Shown here: one piece after another, positions 54,196-63,313 of the stretch
How the letters are laid out: each line of letters opens with the position of its first letter
Position numbering within the stretch: the stretch's first letter is position 1
Source of the DNA: Natronoarchaeum philippinense
Lineage (GTDB): Archaea > Halobacteriota > Halobacteria > Halobacteriales > Natronoarchaeaceae
DNA length: 64,000 nucleotides
Reading direction: 5' to 3'
Assembly: GCF_900215575.1 (NCBI RefSeq)
Contig: NZ_OBEJ01000001.1
Span: 882,588-946,587, forward strand
Translations under genes and position numbers: made by a program
The notes under the pieces: model-generated
What the model was told of the DNA's origin: nothing
The model's input: only the letters and a program-made list of their open reading frames with translations
Database searches by the model: none

Positions 54196-55426
54196 ATGTC
54201 CGACGACACGTCCATGGATTCGTCCTCTGGCACCAGCCAGGGGGGTCGAGTTCTTCCAGGGCACGTTAGATTCCACTGACGAGATCAAGTCAGCACGCGT
54301 TTTCGACACGACGCTCCGCGACGGGGAGCAATCGCCACGTACGTCGTTCTCCTACGAAGACAAACGGGAGATAGCGGCAGTACTGGACGAGATGGGTACC
54401 CACGTCATCGAGGCGGGGTTCCCGGTCAACTCCGACGCGGAGTTCGAGGCGGTTCGTGACATCGCAGAGAGCACGAGTTCGACCACCTGCGGGCTCGCCC
54501 GCGTGGTCGACAAGGACGTCGAGGCCGCCATCGACAGCGGCGTCGAGATGATCCACGTGTTCTCCTCGACCAGCGACGTTCAGATCGAGGATTCGATGCA
54601 CGCGACCCGCGAGGAAGTAGTAGAGCGTTCGGTCGAGGCCGTCGAGCGAGTCAAAGAGGCAGGCGTGACCTGCATGTACTCGCCGATGGACGCGACCCGC
54701 ACCGATGAGGACTTCCTGATCGAAGTGATCGAGGAGGTCAGCGACGCCGGCACCGACTGGATCAACATCCCCGACACCTGCGGCGTGGCGACGCCGCGCC
54801 GGTTCTACGACCTGATCAGCACGGTCGTCGATCACACCGACGCGCGCGTCGACGTCCACACCCACGACGACTTCGGGCTGGCGACGGCCAACGCCCTCTC
54901 GGGCATCGAGGCCGGCGCCTCGCAGGCCCAAGTCTCGGTCAACTCCATCGGGGAGCGGGCCGGCAACGCCGCCTACGAGGAGTTCGTGATGGCAGTCGAG
55001 TCGGTCTATCAGGTCGACACCGGCATCGACACGACCCGAATCACGGAGCTGTCCCGACTCGTCGAGGAGCTGAGCGGCATCGACGTGCCGGGCAACAAGC
55101 CCGTCGTCGGCGAGAACGCCTTCTCCCACGAGAGCGGCATCCACGCCGCCGGCGTCATCGAGAACTCCGACACGTTCGAGCCGGGCGTCATGACGCCCGA
55201 TATGGTCGGCGCGAACCGAAAGCTGGTGTTGGGCAAGCACACCGGCAACCACTCGGTCCGCGAGCGACTGGAGGACGCCGGCTTCGAGCCGACCGAGGAG
55301 GAGGTCCGCGCGGTCACCCGCCGCGTCAAGGACTTCGGCGCCGAGAAAAAGCAGGTCACGATGGAGACGTTAGAGCGGTTTGCCCGCGAGGAGGGCGTCA
55401 CGCGCACGGAGGAGGTCCGGGTCTGA
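54196..55426 (+). CDS. leuA: 2-isopropylmalate synthase (or citramalate synthase), frameshifted near the 5' end
   Basis: The homocitrate-synthase-type TIM barrel condenses acetyl-CoA with 2-ketoisovalerate in leucine synthesis. The reading frame from ATG 54196 ends at a TGA (54277-54279) after 27 codons. The frame of the enzyme (VEFFQGTLDSTDEI, then VFDTTLRDGEQSPRTSF) joins it only if one base is removed from the six-G run at 54240-54245. The enzyme frame has no ATG, GTG or TTG start before 54392, which would lose the catalytic RDGEQ. Other motifs are VHTHDDFGLATANALSG and HESGIHAAGVIENS. Length (about 410 residues) leaves out the usual C-terminal allosteric domain. Indel, sequencing error or slippage are the options. 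Confidence 0.8.
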
Positions 55427-55578
55427 TGCCCCACGCCGGGATCGTCGTTTCTCCCCTCGGGGAGCGACGGGTGGAGTGGACGCAAAGCGCTCGCCGGCCC
55501 AGATGCGGGACCGCCGGCCGCGCCCACCCCAGCGACGGGCCCGTTTTCAGGAACAGACGCCCGACCGAAACGCGCAAC

Positions 55579-55586
55579 AATTATTA
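55579..55586 (+). promoter_or_regulatory. TATA box for the ilvB leader transcript
   Basis: AATTATTA is centred 27 nt before the ATG at 55610. This predicts a transcript that begins at, or within a base or two of, the leader ORF's start codon, upstream of ilvB. Confidence 0.5.
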
Positions 55587-55609
55587 CGGCCGAGAGCATC
55601 AGATCGTCA

Positions 55610-55711
55610 ATGATGAGACGGACCACCGCTGCCGACGGCGCACGCCCGGTCAGCGCCCGGTTCGTCGCGGCCATTCTCGTGACGCTCGGTGTGATCGTAG
55701 GGGCCCGATAG
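55610..55711 (+). CDS. Candidate Ile/Leu/Val-rich leader peptide upstream of ilvB
   Basis: A 33-codon ORF (MMRRTTAADGARPVSAR then FVAAILVTLGVIVGAR) lies 160 bp before ilvB. Nine of its 33 residues are branched-chain, eight of them within residues 19-30. A TATA box is 27 nt upstream, so it would be the first thing translated on the ilvBNC transcript. A GC-rich hairpin (55699-55716) covers its last codons and stop. In bacteria this layout marks ribosome-mediated attenuation (ilv leader peptides). A single-pass membrane microprotein is the other reading. Too short for standard gene callers. Confidence 0.5.
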   Translation: MMRRTTAADGARPVSARFVAAILVTLGVIVGAR

Positions 55712-55716
55712 CCCCT
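55699..55716 (+). promoter_or_regulatory. Hairpin over the leader-ORF stop codon
   Basis: AGGGGC-CCGATA-GCCCCT forms a perfect six-base-pair stem. The TAG stop (55709-55711) begins in the loop. A ribosome stalled on, or terminating at, the leader ORF would open it. No long T tract follows; the downstream sequence is C/A-rich and probably weakly structured up to ilvB (55872). Confidence 0.5.
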
Positions 55717-55871
55717 CACTCACCCACTTCTCGACACCTGATCGCACCGGCTTCAGATCGTCCAGCATCCGCTCGACACATGTATCGAACCACCACACAC
55801 CGACGACAGTATCGACAGCCAACCACCACGACGCGGCGCCACAACGCACCGGCAACGGCCAGTGATGCGGC

Positions 55872-57689
55872 ATGAGCGAGCGCGCTCCCGTCACCGAAAC
55901 CGAGAAGGAAGCGACCGACGCCGGCGACGCCGCGGACGCCGCGGCGTCCGGCGCCAACCGAACTCCCGAGGAGCGCGCCGACGACCGCCCCGTCGAAACG
56001 GGCGCACAGTCAGTCGTTCGCTCGCTGGAGAACGCCGGTATCGAGTACCTGTTCGGCGTCCAGGGCGGTGCGATCATGCCCGTCTACGACGCGCTCTATG
56101 ACTCCGACCAGCTCACCCACTTCACGATGGCTCACGAGCAGGGCGCGGCCCACGCCGCCGACGCGTACGGCATCGTCGCCGGCGAACCGGGCGTCTGTCT
56201 GGCGACCTCGGGGCCGGGCGCGACCAACCTCGTGACCGGCATCGCGGACGCCAACATGGACTCCGATCCGATGATCGCGCTGACCGGGCAGGTTCCCTCC
56301 GATTTCGTCGGCAACGACGCGTTCCAGGAGACCGACACCACCGGCGTCACCGACCCCGTCACGAAGACGAACTTCTTCGCCGATGATCCCGACGCCGTCG
56401 GCGACGACGTTGGACAGGCGCTCGCGCTGTCGAACACCGGCCGCCCCGGTCCGACGCTGGTCGACCTGCCCAAGGACATCACGCAGGCCGACACCGAGGT
56501 CGAACCGGGCGAGCCCCAAACTCCTGATACGTTCCACGCGCCCGAGGAGGCCGACGACGACGCCGTCGCCGAGGCCGTCCGCGCCATCGAGGCCGCAGAG
56601 AAGCCCGCCATTCTGGCGGGCGGCGGCATCATCAAGGGCGACGCCACCGAGGAGCTCTACGACTTTGCGACGACCTACGAGATTCCGGTCATCACGACGA
56701 TGCCGGGTCTGGGGTCGTTCCCCGAGGACCACGAGCTCTCGATGGAGATGGCCGGCATGCACGGCACCGGCTTCGCCAACATGGCGATCACCCATTGTGA
56801 CGTGCTGATCGGCATCGGCACCCGGTTCGACGACCGGCTGACCGGCGGCATCGACACGTTCGCGCCGGACGCCGAGATCGTCCACGTCGACATCGACCCC
56901 GCCGAGATCAGCAAGAACATCCACGCCGACTACCCGCTGATCGGCGACGCGGGAACGGTCATCGAGCAGTTAGACGCCGAACTGGACTTCGCGCCCGACG
57001 CCGACGAGTGGCGCGAGCAGTGCCAGACGTGGAAAGACGAGTACCCGATGGACTACGGAACGCCCGACGACGAGCCCCTCAAGCCGGAGTTCGTCGTCGA
57101 GGCGCTGGACGAAGCCACCGGCGACGACGCCGTCGTCACGACCGGCGTCGGCCAGCACCAGATGTGGGCCTGCCAGTACTGGACCTACACCGAGCCCCGC
57201 ACGTGGGTCTCCTCCCACGGGCTGGGGACGATGGGCTACGGCCTGCCGGCGGCCATCGGCGCCCGCGTCGCGGCCGACGACGATCAGGAAGTCGTCTGCT
57301 TCGAGGGCGACGGCTCGTTCCTGATGACGATTCAGGAGCTGTCGGTCGCAGTTCGTGAAGACATGGACATCACCGTCGCCGTCCTGAACAACGAGTACGT
57401 CGGGATGGTCCGACAGTGGCAGGACGCCTTCTTCGAGGGGCGCCACGCCGCCTCGGAGTACTCGTGGTGTCCCGAGTTCGACAAGCTCGCCGAAGCCTTC
57501 GGCGCCCGCGGCTTCGCCGTCGACGACTACGACGAGGTCGCAGACGCCGTCGAGGCCGCCGTCGAGTACGACGGCCCCTCGGTGATCGACTTCCACATCG
57601 ACCCGCGCGCGAACGTCTATCCGATGGTTCCCAGCGGCGGGGACAACGGCCAGTTCGCACTGAGCGAAGCCCAACTGGAGGAACTCTAA
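55872..57689 (+). CDS. ilvB: Acetolactate synthase large subunit
   Basis: The catalytic subunit of acetohydroxyacid synthase, which makes acetolactate or acetohydroxybutyrate from pyruvate with thiamine diphosphate. It is 605 residues. The catalytic Glu is Glu89 (AHEQGAAHAADAYG); the ThDP-Mg motif is GDGSFLMTIQELS ... VLNNEYVGMVRQWQ. FAD-domain segments such as GIGTRFDDRLTG are present. The first ~40 residues are an acidic, Ala/Asp-rich extension. The regulatory subunit gene ilvN follows after two bases. Preceded by the leader ORF. Confidence 0.96.
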   Translation: MSERAPVTETEKEATDAGDAADAAASGANRTPEERADDRPVETGAQSVVRSLENAGIEYLFGVQGGAIMPVYDALYDSDQLTHFTMAHEQGAAHAADAYGIVAGEPGVCLATSGPGATNLVTGIADANMDSDPMIALTGQVPSDFVGNDAFQETDTTGVTDPVTKTNFFADDPDAVGDDVGQALALSNTGRPGPTLVDLPKDITQADTEVEPGEPQTPDTFHAPEEADDDAVAEAVRAIEAAEKPAILAGGGIIKGDATEELYDFATTYEIPVITTMPGLGSFPEDHELSMEMAGMHGTGFANMAITHCDVLIGIGTRFDDRLTGGIDTFAPDAEIVHVDIDPAEISKNIHADYPLIGDAGTVIEQLDAELDFAPDADEWREQCQTWKDEYPMDYGTPDDEPLKPEFVVEALDEATGDDAVVTTGVGQHQMWACQYWTYTEPRTWVSSHGLGTMGYGLPAAIGARVAADDDQEVVCFEGDGSFLMTIQELSVAVREDMDITVAVLNNEYVGMVRQWQDAFFEGRHAASEYSWCPEFDKLAEAFGARGFAVDDYDEVADAVEAAVEYDGPSVIDFHIDPRANVYPMVPSGGDNGQFALSEAQLEEL

Positions 57690-57691
57690 CG

Positions 57692-58312
57692 ATGACAGGA
57701 GGACTGCAAGGACCCGGTCCGAAGGATCGTCCCCGACCCGACGGTCGGCGCAACAGCCAAGGCATCCGCGTCGATCCCGACGCCGAAGCCGAGCCCGACG
57801 TTCGCCGCGCGGTGCTGTCGGCGCTCGTCAAGAACGAGCCCGGCGTCCTGTCGGAGGTGTCGAGCCTGTTCAGCCGACGCCAGTTCAACATCGAGAGCCT
57901 GACCGTCGGCCCGATCGAGGACAGCTCGAAGTCCCGTATCACGCTGGTGATCGAGGAGCCAGAGCCCGGCATCGAGCAGGCCAAAAAGCAGCTCCGGAAG
58001 CTGCTGCCGGTCGTCTCGGTGACGGAGCTGCCCGAAGACGCCAGCCAGCGCGAACTCGCGCTGATCAAGGTCGGCTCGACCCGCCCGGACGAGGTCCGCG
58101 CGGTCGCGGACATGTACGACGGGCAGGCCGTCGACGCCGGCCGGGAGACGATCACCGTCGAAGTCACGGGCAGCAAGCAGAAGATCGACGCCGCGGTCGA
58201 CGCGTTCGACCAGTTCGGCATCCACGAGATCGTCCGCACCGGCACGGCGGCGCTGTCCCGCGGGGCAGACTACACCGCGACGACGCCGGACGGAGCGCCG
58301 GCCGACGACTGA
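57692..58312 (+). CDS. ilvN: Acetolactate synthase small (regulatory) subunit
   Basis: This 206-residue subunit binds valine to control ilvB. The ACT domain is at residues ~38-115 (AVLSALVKNEPGVLSEVSSL, then FNIESLTVGPIEDSS), followed by the C-terminal activating domain (DEVRAVADMYDGQAVDAGRE). The N-terminal 30 residues are a Gly/Arg/Pro-rich extension. Starts two bases after ilvB stop; ilvC follows 54 bases later. Confidence 0.94.
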   Translation: MTGGLQGPGPKDRPRPDGRRNSQGIRVDPDAEAEPDVRRAVLSALVKNEPGVLSEVSSLFSRRQFNIESLTVGPIEDSSKSRITLVIEEPEPGIEQAKKQLRKLLPVVSVTELPEDASQRELALIKVGSTRPDEVRAVADMYDGQAVDAGRETITVEVTGSKQKIDAAVDAFDQFGIHEIVRTGTAALSRGADYTATTPDGAPADD

Positions 58313-58366
58313 CCGACGAGCGATTCGCAACGTATAGGCAACACAAGGAGCGACAGACAATACACA

Positions 58367-59413
58367 ATGGCAGAAGAGTTCACTACCACGGTATATCACG
58401 GCGAAGACGCGGACAGTTCGTACATCGAATCGGAGACGGTCGCGGTGCTTGGCTACGGGAGCCAAGGCCACGCGCACGCGCTCAACCTGCACGAGAGCGG
58501 CGTCGACGTGATCGTCGGCCTGCGCGAGAACTCCTCCTCGTGGGACGAGGCCGAGGACGCCGGCCTGCGCGTCGAGACGCCTGACGTTGCCGCCGCGGAG
58601 GCCGACATCGTCAAGATGCTCGTGCCCGACACCGTCCAGCCCGCCGTCTACGAAGCGATCGAGGACGGTCTGGAGGCCGGCGACACGCTGCAGTTCGCCC
58701 ACGGCTTCAACATCCACTACGGCCAGATCCGCCCGCCCGAAGACGTCGACGTGACGATGGTCGCGCCCAAGTCGCCCGGCCACCTCGTGCGCCGAACGTA
58801 CGAGCGCGGCGAGGGCGTCCCCGGCCTGATCGCGGTCTATCAGGACGCGACCGGCGACGCCAAGGAGCGCTCGCTGGCGTACGCGCAGGCGATCGGCTGC
58901 ACCCGCGCCGGCGTCGTCGAGACGACGTTCCAAGAAGAGGTCGAGACCGACCTGTTCGGCGAGCAGGCCGTCCTCTGTGGCGGCGTCGCCGACCTGATGA
59001 AGATGGGCTACGAGACGCTCGTCGACGCGGGCTACAGCCCGGAGATGGCCTACTTCGAGTGCATGAACGAGATGAAGCTCATCGTCGACCTCATCTACGA
59101 GGGCGGGCTGATGGGCATGTGGAACTCCGTCTCCGACACCGCCGAGTACGGCGGTCTCACCCGCGGCGAGTACGTCATCGACGAGGACGCCGCCCGCGAG
59201 GGAATGGAGCAGGTGCTCGAAGAAGTCCAGACCGGCGAGTTCGCCCGCGAGTGGATCACCGAGAACCAGACCAACCGGCCCAGCTACAAGCAGCTGCGCG
59301 GGGCCGAGGAGGACCACGAGATCGAAGACGTCGGCGCTCGCCTGCGCGACCTGTTCGCGTGGGAGGCCCAAGAGGCCGACGACGAAGCCGAACAAGTGAC
59401 AGCAGATGACTGA
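58367..59413 (+). CDS. ilvC: Ketol-acid reductoisomerase
   Basis: Converts acetolactate to dihydroxyisovalerate using NAD(P)H and Mg2+. It is 348 residues. The Rossmann motif is [12 protein letters not shown] (29-40), and the cofactor-specificity loop GLRENSSSW (residues 51-59) with Arg53 and Ser residues resembles NADPH-using enzymes. [12 protein letters not shown] contains a catalytic His. The C-terminal knotted domain includes [10 protein letters not shown] and [20 protein letters not shown]. The 3' end overlaps the next ORF by eight bases. Confidence 0.96.
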   Translation: MAEEFTTTVYHGEDADSSYIESETVAVLGYGSQGHAHALNLHESGVDVIVGLRENSSSWDEAEDAGLRVETPDVAAAEADIVKMLVPDTVQPAVYEAIEDGLEAGDTLQFAHGFNIHYGQIRPPEDVDVTMVAPKSPGHLVRRTYERGEGVPGLIAVYQDATGDAKERSLAYAQAIGCTRAGVVETTFQEEVETDLFGEQAVLCGGVADLMKMGYETLVDAGYSPEMAYFECMNEMKLIVDLIYEGGLMGMWNSVSDTAEYGGLTRGEYVIDEDAAREGMEQVLEEVQTGEFAREWITENQTNRPSYKQLRGAEEDHEIEDVGARLRDLFAWEAQEADDEAEQVTADD

Positions 59414-59672
59414 CACGATGCGAGCGGTCGACCACACCCATCCCCACGACGAACGCAGCGTCGACAGCAGTTTCCGACGCGGGCGCGGCGTCGCGGCGGA
59501 CGGGAGTGGCCGGCCGACGGACCGATCGACCGAACGCGACGCCATCGACGACGAGTCGATGGCCGAGGTGGACCACCAGCCCCCGAACGGCGACGGGGCA
59601 AACCCCGTGTTCGAGCGGGGACGCAAGCGTCAGGGAGACGCATCGAACGACGTAGACGAGGACACAGAATGA
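59406..59672 (+). CDS. Small charged protein in the ilv-leu operon
   Basis: An 88-residue, highly charged, probably disordered protein ([20 protein letters not shown]...) overlapping the end of ilvC by eight bases and the start of leuC by four. The distal half, [20 protein letters not shown], resembles a short motif I recall from haloarchaeal proteins at this same operon position. Because both borders overlap, it is co-translated with the pathway enzymes. A role as an adaptor or regulator is conceivable but nothing in the sequence shows it. Confidence 0.62.
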   Translation: MTDTMRAVDHTHPHDERSVDSSFRRGRGVAADGSGRPTDRSTERDAIDDESMAEVDHQPPNGDGANPVFERGRKRQGDASNDVDEDTE

Positions 59673-61090
59673 GCGAGGGAACGCTGTACGACAAAGTCTG
59701 GGAGAATCACAAGGTAACCGAACTGCCGACGGGACAGGATCAGCTGTTCGTCGGCCTGCACCTCATCCACGAGGTGACCAGCCCGCAGGCGTTCGGGATG
59801 CTCGAAGAGCGCGACCTCGAAGTCGCGTACCCCGAACTGACCCACGCGACGGTCGATCACATCGTCCCGACGGCCGACCAGTCCCGTCCCTACAAGGAGG
59901 ACGCCGCCGAGGAGATGATGGCGGAACTGGAGCAGAACGTCCGCGACGCCGGGATCGACTTTTCGGACCCGACGACGGGCGATCAGGGCATCGTTCACGT
60001 CATCGGCCCGGAGCAGGGGATCACCCAGCCCGGCAAGACGATCGTCTGTGGCGACTCCCACACCTCGACTCACGGCGCCTTCGGCGCGCTCGCCTTCGGC
60101 ATCGGGACGAGCCAGATCCGCGACGTGCTGGCGACCGGCACGGTCGCCATGGAGAAACAGAAGGTCCGCAAGATCGAGGTCACCGGCGAACTCGACGAGG
60201 GCGTCGAGGCCAAGGACATCATCCTCGAAATCATCCGCCGGCTCGGCACCGAGGGCGGCGTCGGCTACGTCTACGAGTACGCCGGCGAGGCCATCGAGAA
60301 CCTCGACATGGAAGGCCGGATGTCGATCTGTAACATGTCCATCGAGGGCGGCGCCCGCGCGGGCTACGTCAACCCCGACGAGACCACCTTCGAGTGGCTG
60401 GCAGAGACGGACTACTTCCAAGAGAACCCCGAGAAGTTCGACGAGCTCAAGCCCTACTGGGAGTCGATCCAGACCGACGACGACGCCGAGTACGACGACG
60501 TCGTCACGATCGACGGCTCCTCGCTCGAACCCGTCGTCACCTGGGGCACCACGCCCGGGCAGGGCATCGGCATCACCGATCCGATCCCGGCGCCCGAGGA
60601 GCTGGCCGAGGAGAAACAGGACACCGCCCGCCGCGCACAAGAGCACATGCGCGTCGAGCCCGGCGAGACGATGGAAGGCTACGACATCGACGTCGCCTTC
60701 CTCGGCTCGTGTACGAACGCGCGCCTGCCCGACCTGCGCCGCGCGGCCCGCATCGTCAAGGGCCGACAGGTCGACGACGACGTGCGCGCGATGGTCGTTC
60801 CCGGCAGCCAGCGCGTCCAAGAGGCCGCCAAGGAAGAAGGGCTCAAGGACATCTTCGAGGAGGCCGGCTTCGAGTGGCGCAACGCCGGCTGTTCGATGTG
60901 TCTCGGTATGAACGAGGACCAACTGGAGGGCGACGAAGCCTGCGCGTCCTCGTCGAACCGCAACTTCATCGGCCGGCAGGGCAGCAAGGACGGCCGCACC
61001 GTGCTGATGAACCCGCGGATGGTCGCCGCGGCGGCGATCAACGGGGAAGTCTCTGACGTGCGCGATGTCAAGGAGGTGAGCCTCGCATGA
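59669..61090 (+). CDS. leuC: 3-isopropylmalate dehydratase large subunit
   Basis: With leuD it isomerises 2- to 3-isopropylmalate. It is 473 residues. The three cysteines that hold the [4Fe-4S] cluster are Cys348 ([11 protein letters not shown]), Cys408 and Cys411 ([12 protein letters not shown]). Aconitase-family motifs include [20 protein letters not shown] and [19 protein letters not shown]. Its stop overlaps leuD by four bases. Confidence 0.96.
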   Translation: MSEGTLYDKVWENHKVTELPTGQDQLFVGLHLIHEVTSPQAFGMLEERDLEVAYPELTHATVDHIVPTADQSRPYKEDAAEEMMAELEQNVRDAGIDFSDPTTGDQGIVHVIGPEQGITQPGKTIVCGDSHTSTHGAFGALAFGIGTSQIRDVLATGTVAMEKQKVRKIEVTGELDEGVEAKDIILEIIRRLGTEGGVGYVYEYAGEAIENLDMEGRMSICNMSIEGGARAGYVNPDETTFEWLAETDYFQENPEKFDELKPYWESIQTDDDAEYDDVVTIDGSSLEPVVTWGTTPGQGIGITDPIPAPEELAEEKQDTARRAQEHMRVEPGETMEGYDIDVAFLGSCTNARLPDLRRAARIVKGRQVDDDVRAMVVPGSQRVQEAAKEEGLKDIFEEAGFEWRNAGCSMCLGMNEDQLEGDEACASSSNRNFIGRQGSKDGRTVLMNPRMVAAAAINGEVSDVRDVKEVSLA

Positions 61091-61722
61091 GCGACGAGGT
61101 CGAGATTCCCGAAGTCGACTACGTGTCCGGAACGGGCGTCCCGATCCGGGGCAACGACATCGACACCGACCAGATCATCCCCGCCCGGTTCATGAAGGTC
61201 GTCACGTTCGACGGCCTCGGGGAGTTCGCGTTCTTCGACGTCCGCTTCGACGACGAGGACAACCAGAAAGAGCACCCGATGAACGAGGAGCAGTTCCAAG
61301 ACGCCAACGTGATGGTCGTCAACAACAACTTCGGCTGTGGCTCCTCGCGCGAACACGCGCCCCAAGCCCTGATGCGCTGGGGCATCGACGCGCTGATCGG
61401 CGAAGGCTTCGCGGAGATTTTCGCGGGCAACTGCCTCGCGCTCGGCATTCCGACCGTGACGGCCGACAGCGAGACGATCCAGGAACTGCAGGACTGGGTC
61501 GACGCCAACCCCGACGGCGAGATCGACATCGACATCGAGGCCGAGACGGCCACCTACGGCGACAACGAGATCGACGTCACCGTCGACGATGCCCAGCGCA
61601 AGGCGCTGGTCGACGGCGTCTGGGACACCACCGCGCTGATGAAGTCCAACGCACAATCGGTCCGCGAGAAGGCCGAGGAGCTGCCGTACGTCGAGGACTC
61701 GGCGATTCCGGAAGCCGAGTAA
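61087..61722 (+). CDS. leuD: 3-isopropylmalate dehydratase small subunit
   Basis: The swivel-domain partner of leuC, 211 residues. Family motifs are [40 protein letters not shown] and [14 protein letters not shown]. It begins four bases inside leuC and is the last gene of the contiguous ilv-leu run; a T tract follows 74 bases downstream. leuB lies 1.6 kb further on, beyond three intervening features. Confidence 0.95.
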   Translation: MSDEVEIPEVDYVSGTGVPIRGNDIDTDQIIPARFMKVVTFDGLGEFAFFDVRFDDEDNQKEHPMNEEQFQDANVMVVNNNFGCGSSREHAPQALMRWGIDALIGEGFAEIFAGNCLALGIPTVTADSETIQELQDWVDANPDGEIDIDIEAETATYGDNEIDVTVDDAQRKALVDGVWDTTALMKSNAQSVREKAEELPYVEDSAIPEAE

Positions 61723-61795
61723 CCGCTCAGGCCGGCTACGATTTCGTTTTCGGACTCGACGATTTCTCTCGAACGCGTCGTCGCACGGACGCCAC

Positions 61796-61800
61796 TTTTT
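61796..61800 (+). terminator. T-run terminator after leuD
   Basis: TTTTT lies 74 nt after the leuD stop codon and just before the small zinc-finger gene, suggesting the operon ends here. Confidence 0.35.
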
Positions 61801-61823
61801 GGGCCGACCAACGTAACTTCGGT

Positions 61824-61985
61824 ATGGCATCGAAACCGCCCGTCCAGTGCCCGCTGTGCGCCGACGAGATACCTGAGCAGAAGCGGCTCGAAGAGCATCT
61901 CGTCGACGAGCACACGAAGCGGGAACTCGCCCGCGATGTCGTCTCCACCTACGAACAGCTAGAGGAGAGCGAACTCTCCGGCTGA
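61824..61985 (+). CDS. Small C2H2-type zinc-finger protein
   Basis: A 53-residue protein (MASKPPVQCPLCADEIPEQK...) with Cys9, Cys12, His25 and His30 spaced as a C2H2 finger (CPLC, then HLVDEH). Such single-finger microproteins are common in haloarchaea and may bind nucleic acid or partners. It has an ATG 24 nt after a T tract. It is inserted between leuD and leuB on the same strand. Confidence 0.65.
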   Translation: MASKPPVQCPLCADEIPEQKRLEEHLVDEHTKRELARDVVSTYEQLEESELSG

Positions 61986-62041
61986 GACCACTATCGGACC
62001 TCCAGTGCACCATCGAAAGTCGAAGATGTGGGCGGCGATGT

Positions 62042-62127
62042 ACTGAAACACTTTTACCCGCCCGGTGATTCCGTTCAGTCGGCCTTCCTAGGATCGGAAG
62101 TCCACCCCGCGTGTCACCACGCGGGTG
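62042..62127. mobile_element. Hairpin element between leuD and leuB, possible IS relic
   Basis: The stretch holds an inverted repeat ACTGAA/TTCAGT (62042-62047 with 62074-62079) and a strong hairpin CACCC(C)GCGTG-TCAC-CACGCGGGTG (62103-62127). The second resembles end hairpins of haloarchaeal IS200/IS605-like elements. No transposase gene is present and no coding frame is convincing in 61986-62215. It may instead be a terminator or an RNA structure. Confidence 0.4.
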
Positions 62128-62215
62128 CGTTTCAATACTCCCGAGCAGCAGGACCCGATCGATCCTTTCCATGCGAGGTGCTGCAAGCGACCCCTCCGAA
62201 TCGCGTCCGCGATCG

Positions 62216-63082
62216 TCAGTCGGCTGGCTGCGACATCCGGGCGTCGGACGCACCCACGGGGTCGACGAGTTCGTCGGCGTCAGCCGACAGTGCCGTCGGT
62301 AGTTCCCCCTCGGTCGCGTAGCGGTACAGCGCTGTTTTGAGGATGCCGTCGACCGTGAACTGGACGAGGATTGCGGCGAGAATGCCCGAAACGCCGACGA
62401 TTACCGGCAGCGTAAACGGTCCGAGCGGACCGGCGTCGACGGCGAAACGGGCCGTGAACGCCCCGGCGGCGAGCACCACGGCCGCGACGATGCCCGCCCA
62501 CGCCATCACCATTCCGAGCAGTTGCGTGCTAGCAGTCGCGATCAGCGACTTGCCCCACTCCGCTTCGACCGCGGCGACGACGTCCTCGAACGCGTCGTCG
62601 AGATTGCCCTCAGTGGTTGCGACGGCGGGAAACGCGAACACGCTCCCGATACGAAGCGCCCATGCGGAGCCGAGGCCGGCGATGGACCCGACGGGCAGCG
62701 AGTCGCCCACCGAGCGGACGAGAAAGCTTCCGATGCCGACGACGAGCCCCGCGACGGCGACTAGCTTCGCTCGTCCGGCGGCGACACGGAGACCCGCACC
62801 GAACGAGGGCGATCGCCCCTCGAACGCCTCGTTGAGTTCGTGACAGTACGCCACCATCAGAAACGCGAAGACGATGGGAAAGACGAGCATCGACAGCACG
62901 ACGCCGTACTGCAGGAAGCGCGGCGCCAGAAGATACGTTCCGCCGGCCAGCCCCACTGGGACGCCAATGCCGAGAACGGCCGCCAGCATTGGATAGAGGA
63001 GCATCTGTGGGGCTGATAGCAGCGTTCGTACGGCGTCGAGGGCGATCCCGAACTGGCGCCGAACCGACGCGAGGCTATGCAT
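62216..63082 (-). CDS. DUF6159-like polytopic membrane protein
   Basis: This 288-residue membrane protein (from ATG 63082, MHSLASVRRQFGIALDAVRT) has about six hydrophobic segments (LLYPMLAAVLGIGVPVGLAG; GVVLSMLVFPIVFAFLMVAY; LVAVAGLVVGIGSFLV; and later ones), with a loop of the type AFPAVATTEGNLDDAFEDVV. I recall this layout from DUF6159 proteins; function unknown. It is on the opposite strand, breaking the leucine operon between leuD and leuB. The GTG at 63088 is a possible alternative start. Confidence 0.65.
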   Translation of the reverse strand: MHSLASVRRQFGIALDAVRTLLSAPQMLLYPMLAAVLGIGVPVGLAGGTYLLAPRFLQYGVVLSMLVFPIVFAFLMVAYCHELNEAFEGRSPSFGAGLRVAAGRAKLVAVAGLVVGIGSFLVRSVGDSLPVGSIAGLGSAWALRIGSVFAFPAVATTEGNLDDAFEDVVAAVEAEWGKSLIATASTQLLGMVMAWAGIVAAVVLAAGAFTARFAVDAGPLGPFTLPVIVGVSGILAAILVQFTVDGILKTALYRYATEGELPTALSADADELVDPVGASDARMSQPAD

Positions 63083-63313
63083 CGCCACCCTCGGGGATCG
63101 GATTTTCCGCGGTCGTAACCTGGCTCGCAGTCGTTTCGGACGGGGGATTCCGGCACACGATTTGCGGACTCTGGCCCCGCTATCGCATAAAAATGTGTTG
63201 CGCTCGACTCACGGTCCGATCGGTGGCGAACCCCGACCGTCGCGGTGCCGGTCGCCGCTTGGCCGTCGGCCGAACCGAATCCCTTTCCAACCCCCGCCGC
63301 ATCAGGACAAGCA

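Noticed and set aside
54392-54394. Downstream ATG as the real leuA start
   Set aside because: It would delete the RDGEQ catalytic segment of the barrel, which is intact in the correct frame just upstream, so a frameshift is the better explanation.
57686-59626. A 646-codon minus-strand open frame across ilvN and ilvC
   Set aside because: Antisense shadow of two well-identified genes, with composition typical of reverse-strand frames in high-GC coding DNA.
62128-62137. CRISPR-repeat-like GTTTCAAT beside the hairpin
   Set aside because: It occurs once, with no regularly spaced repeats and no cas gene anywhere in the window.
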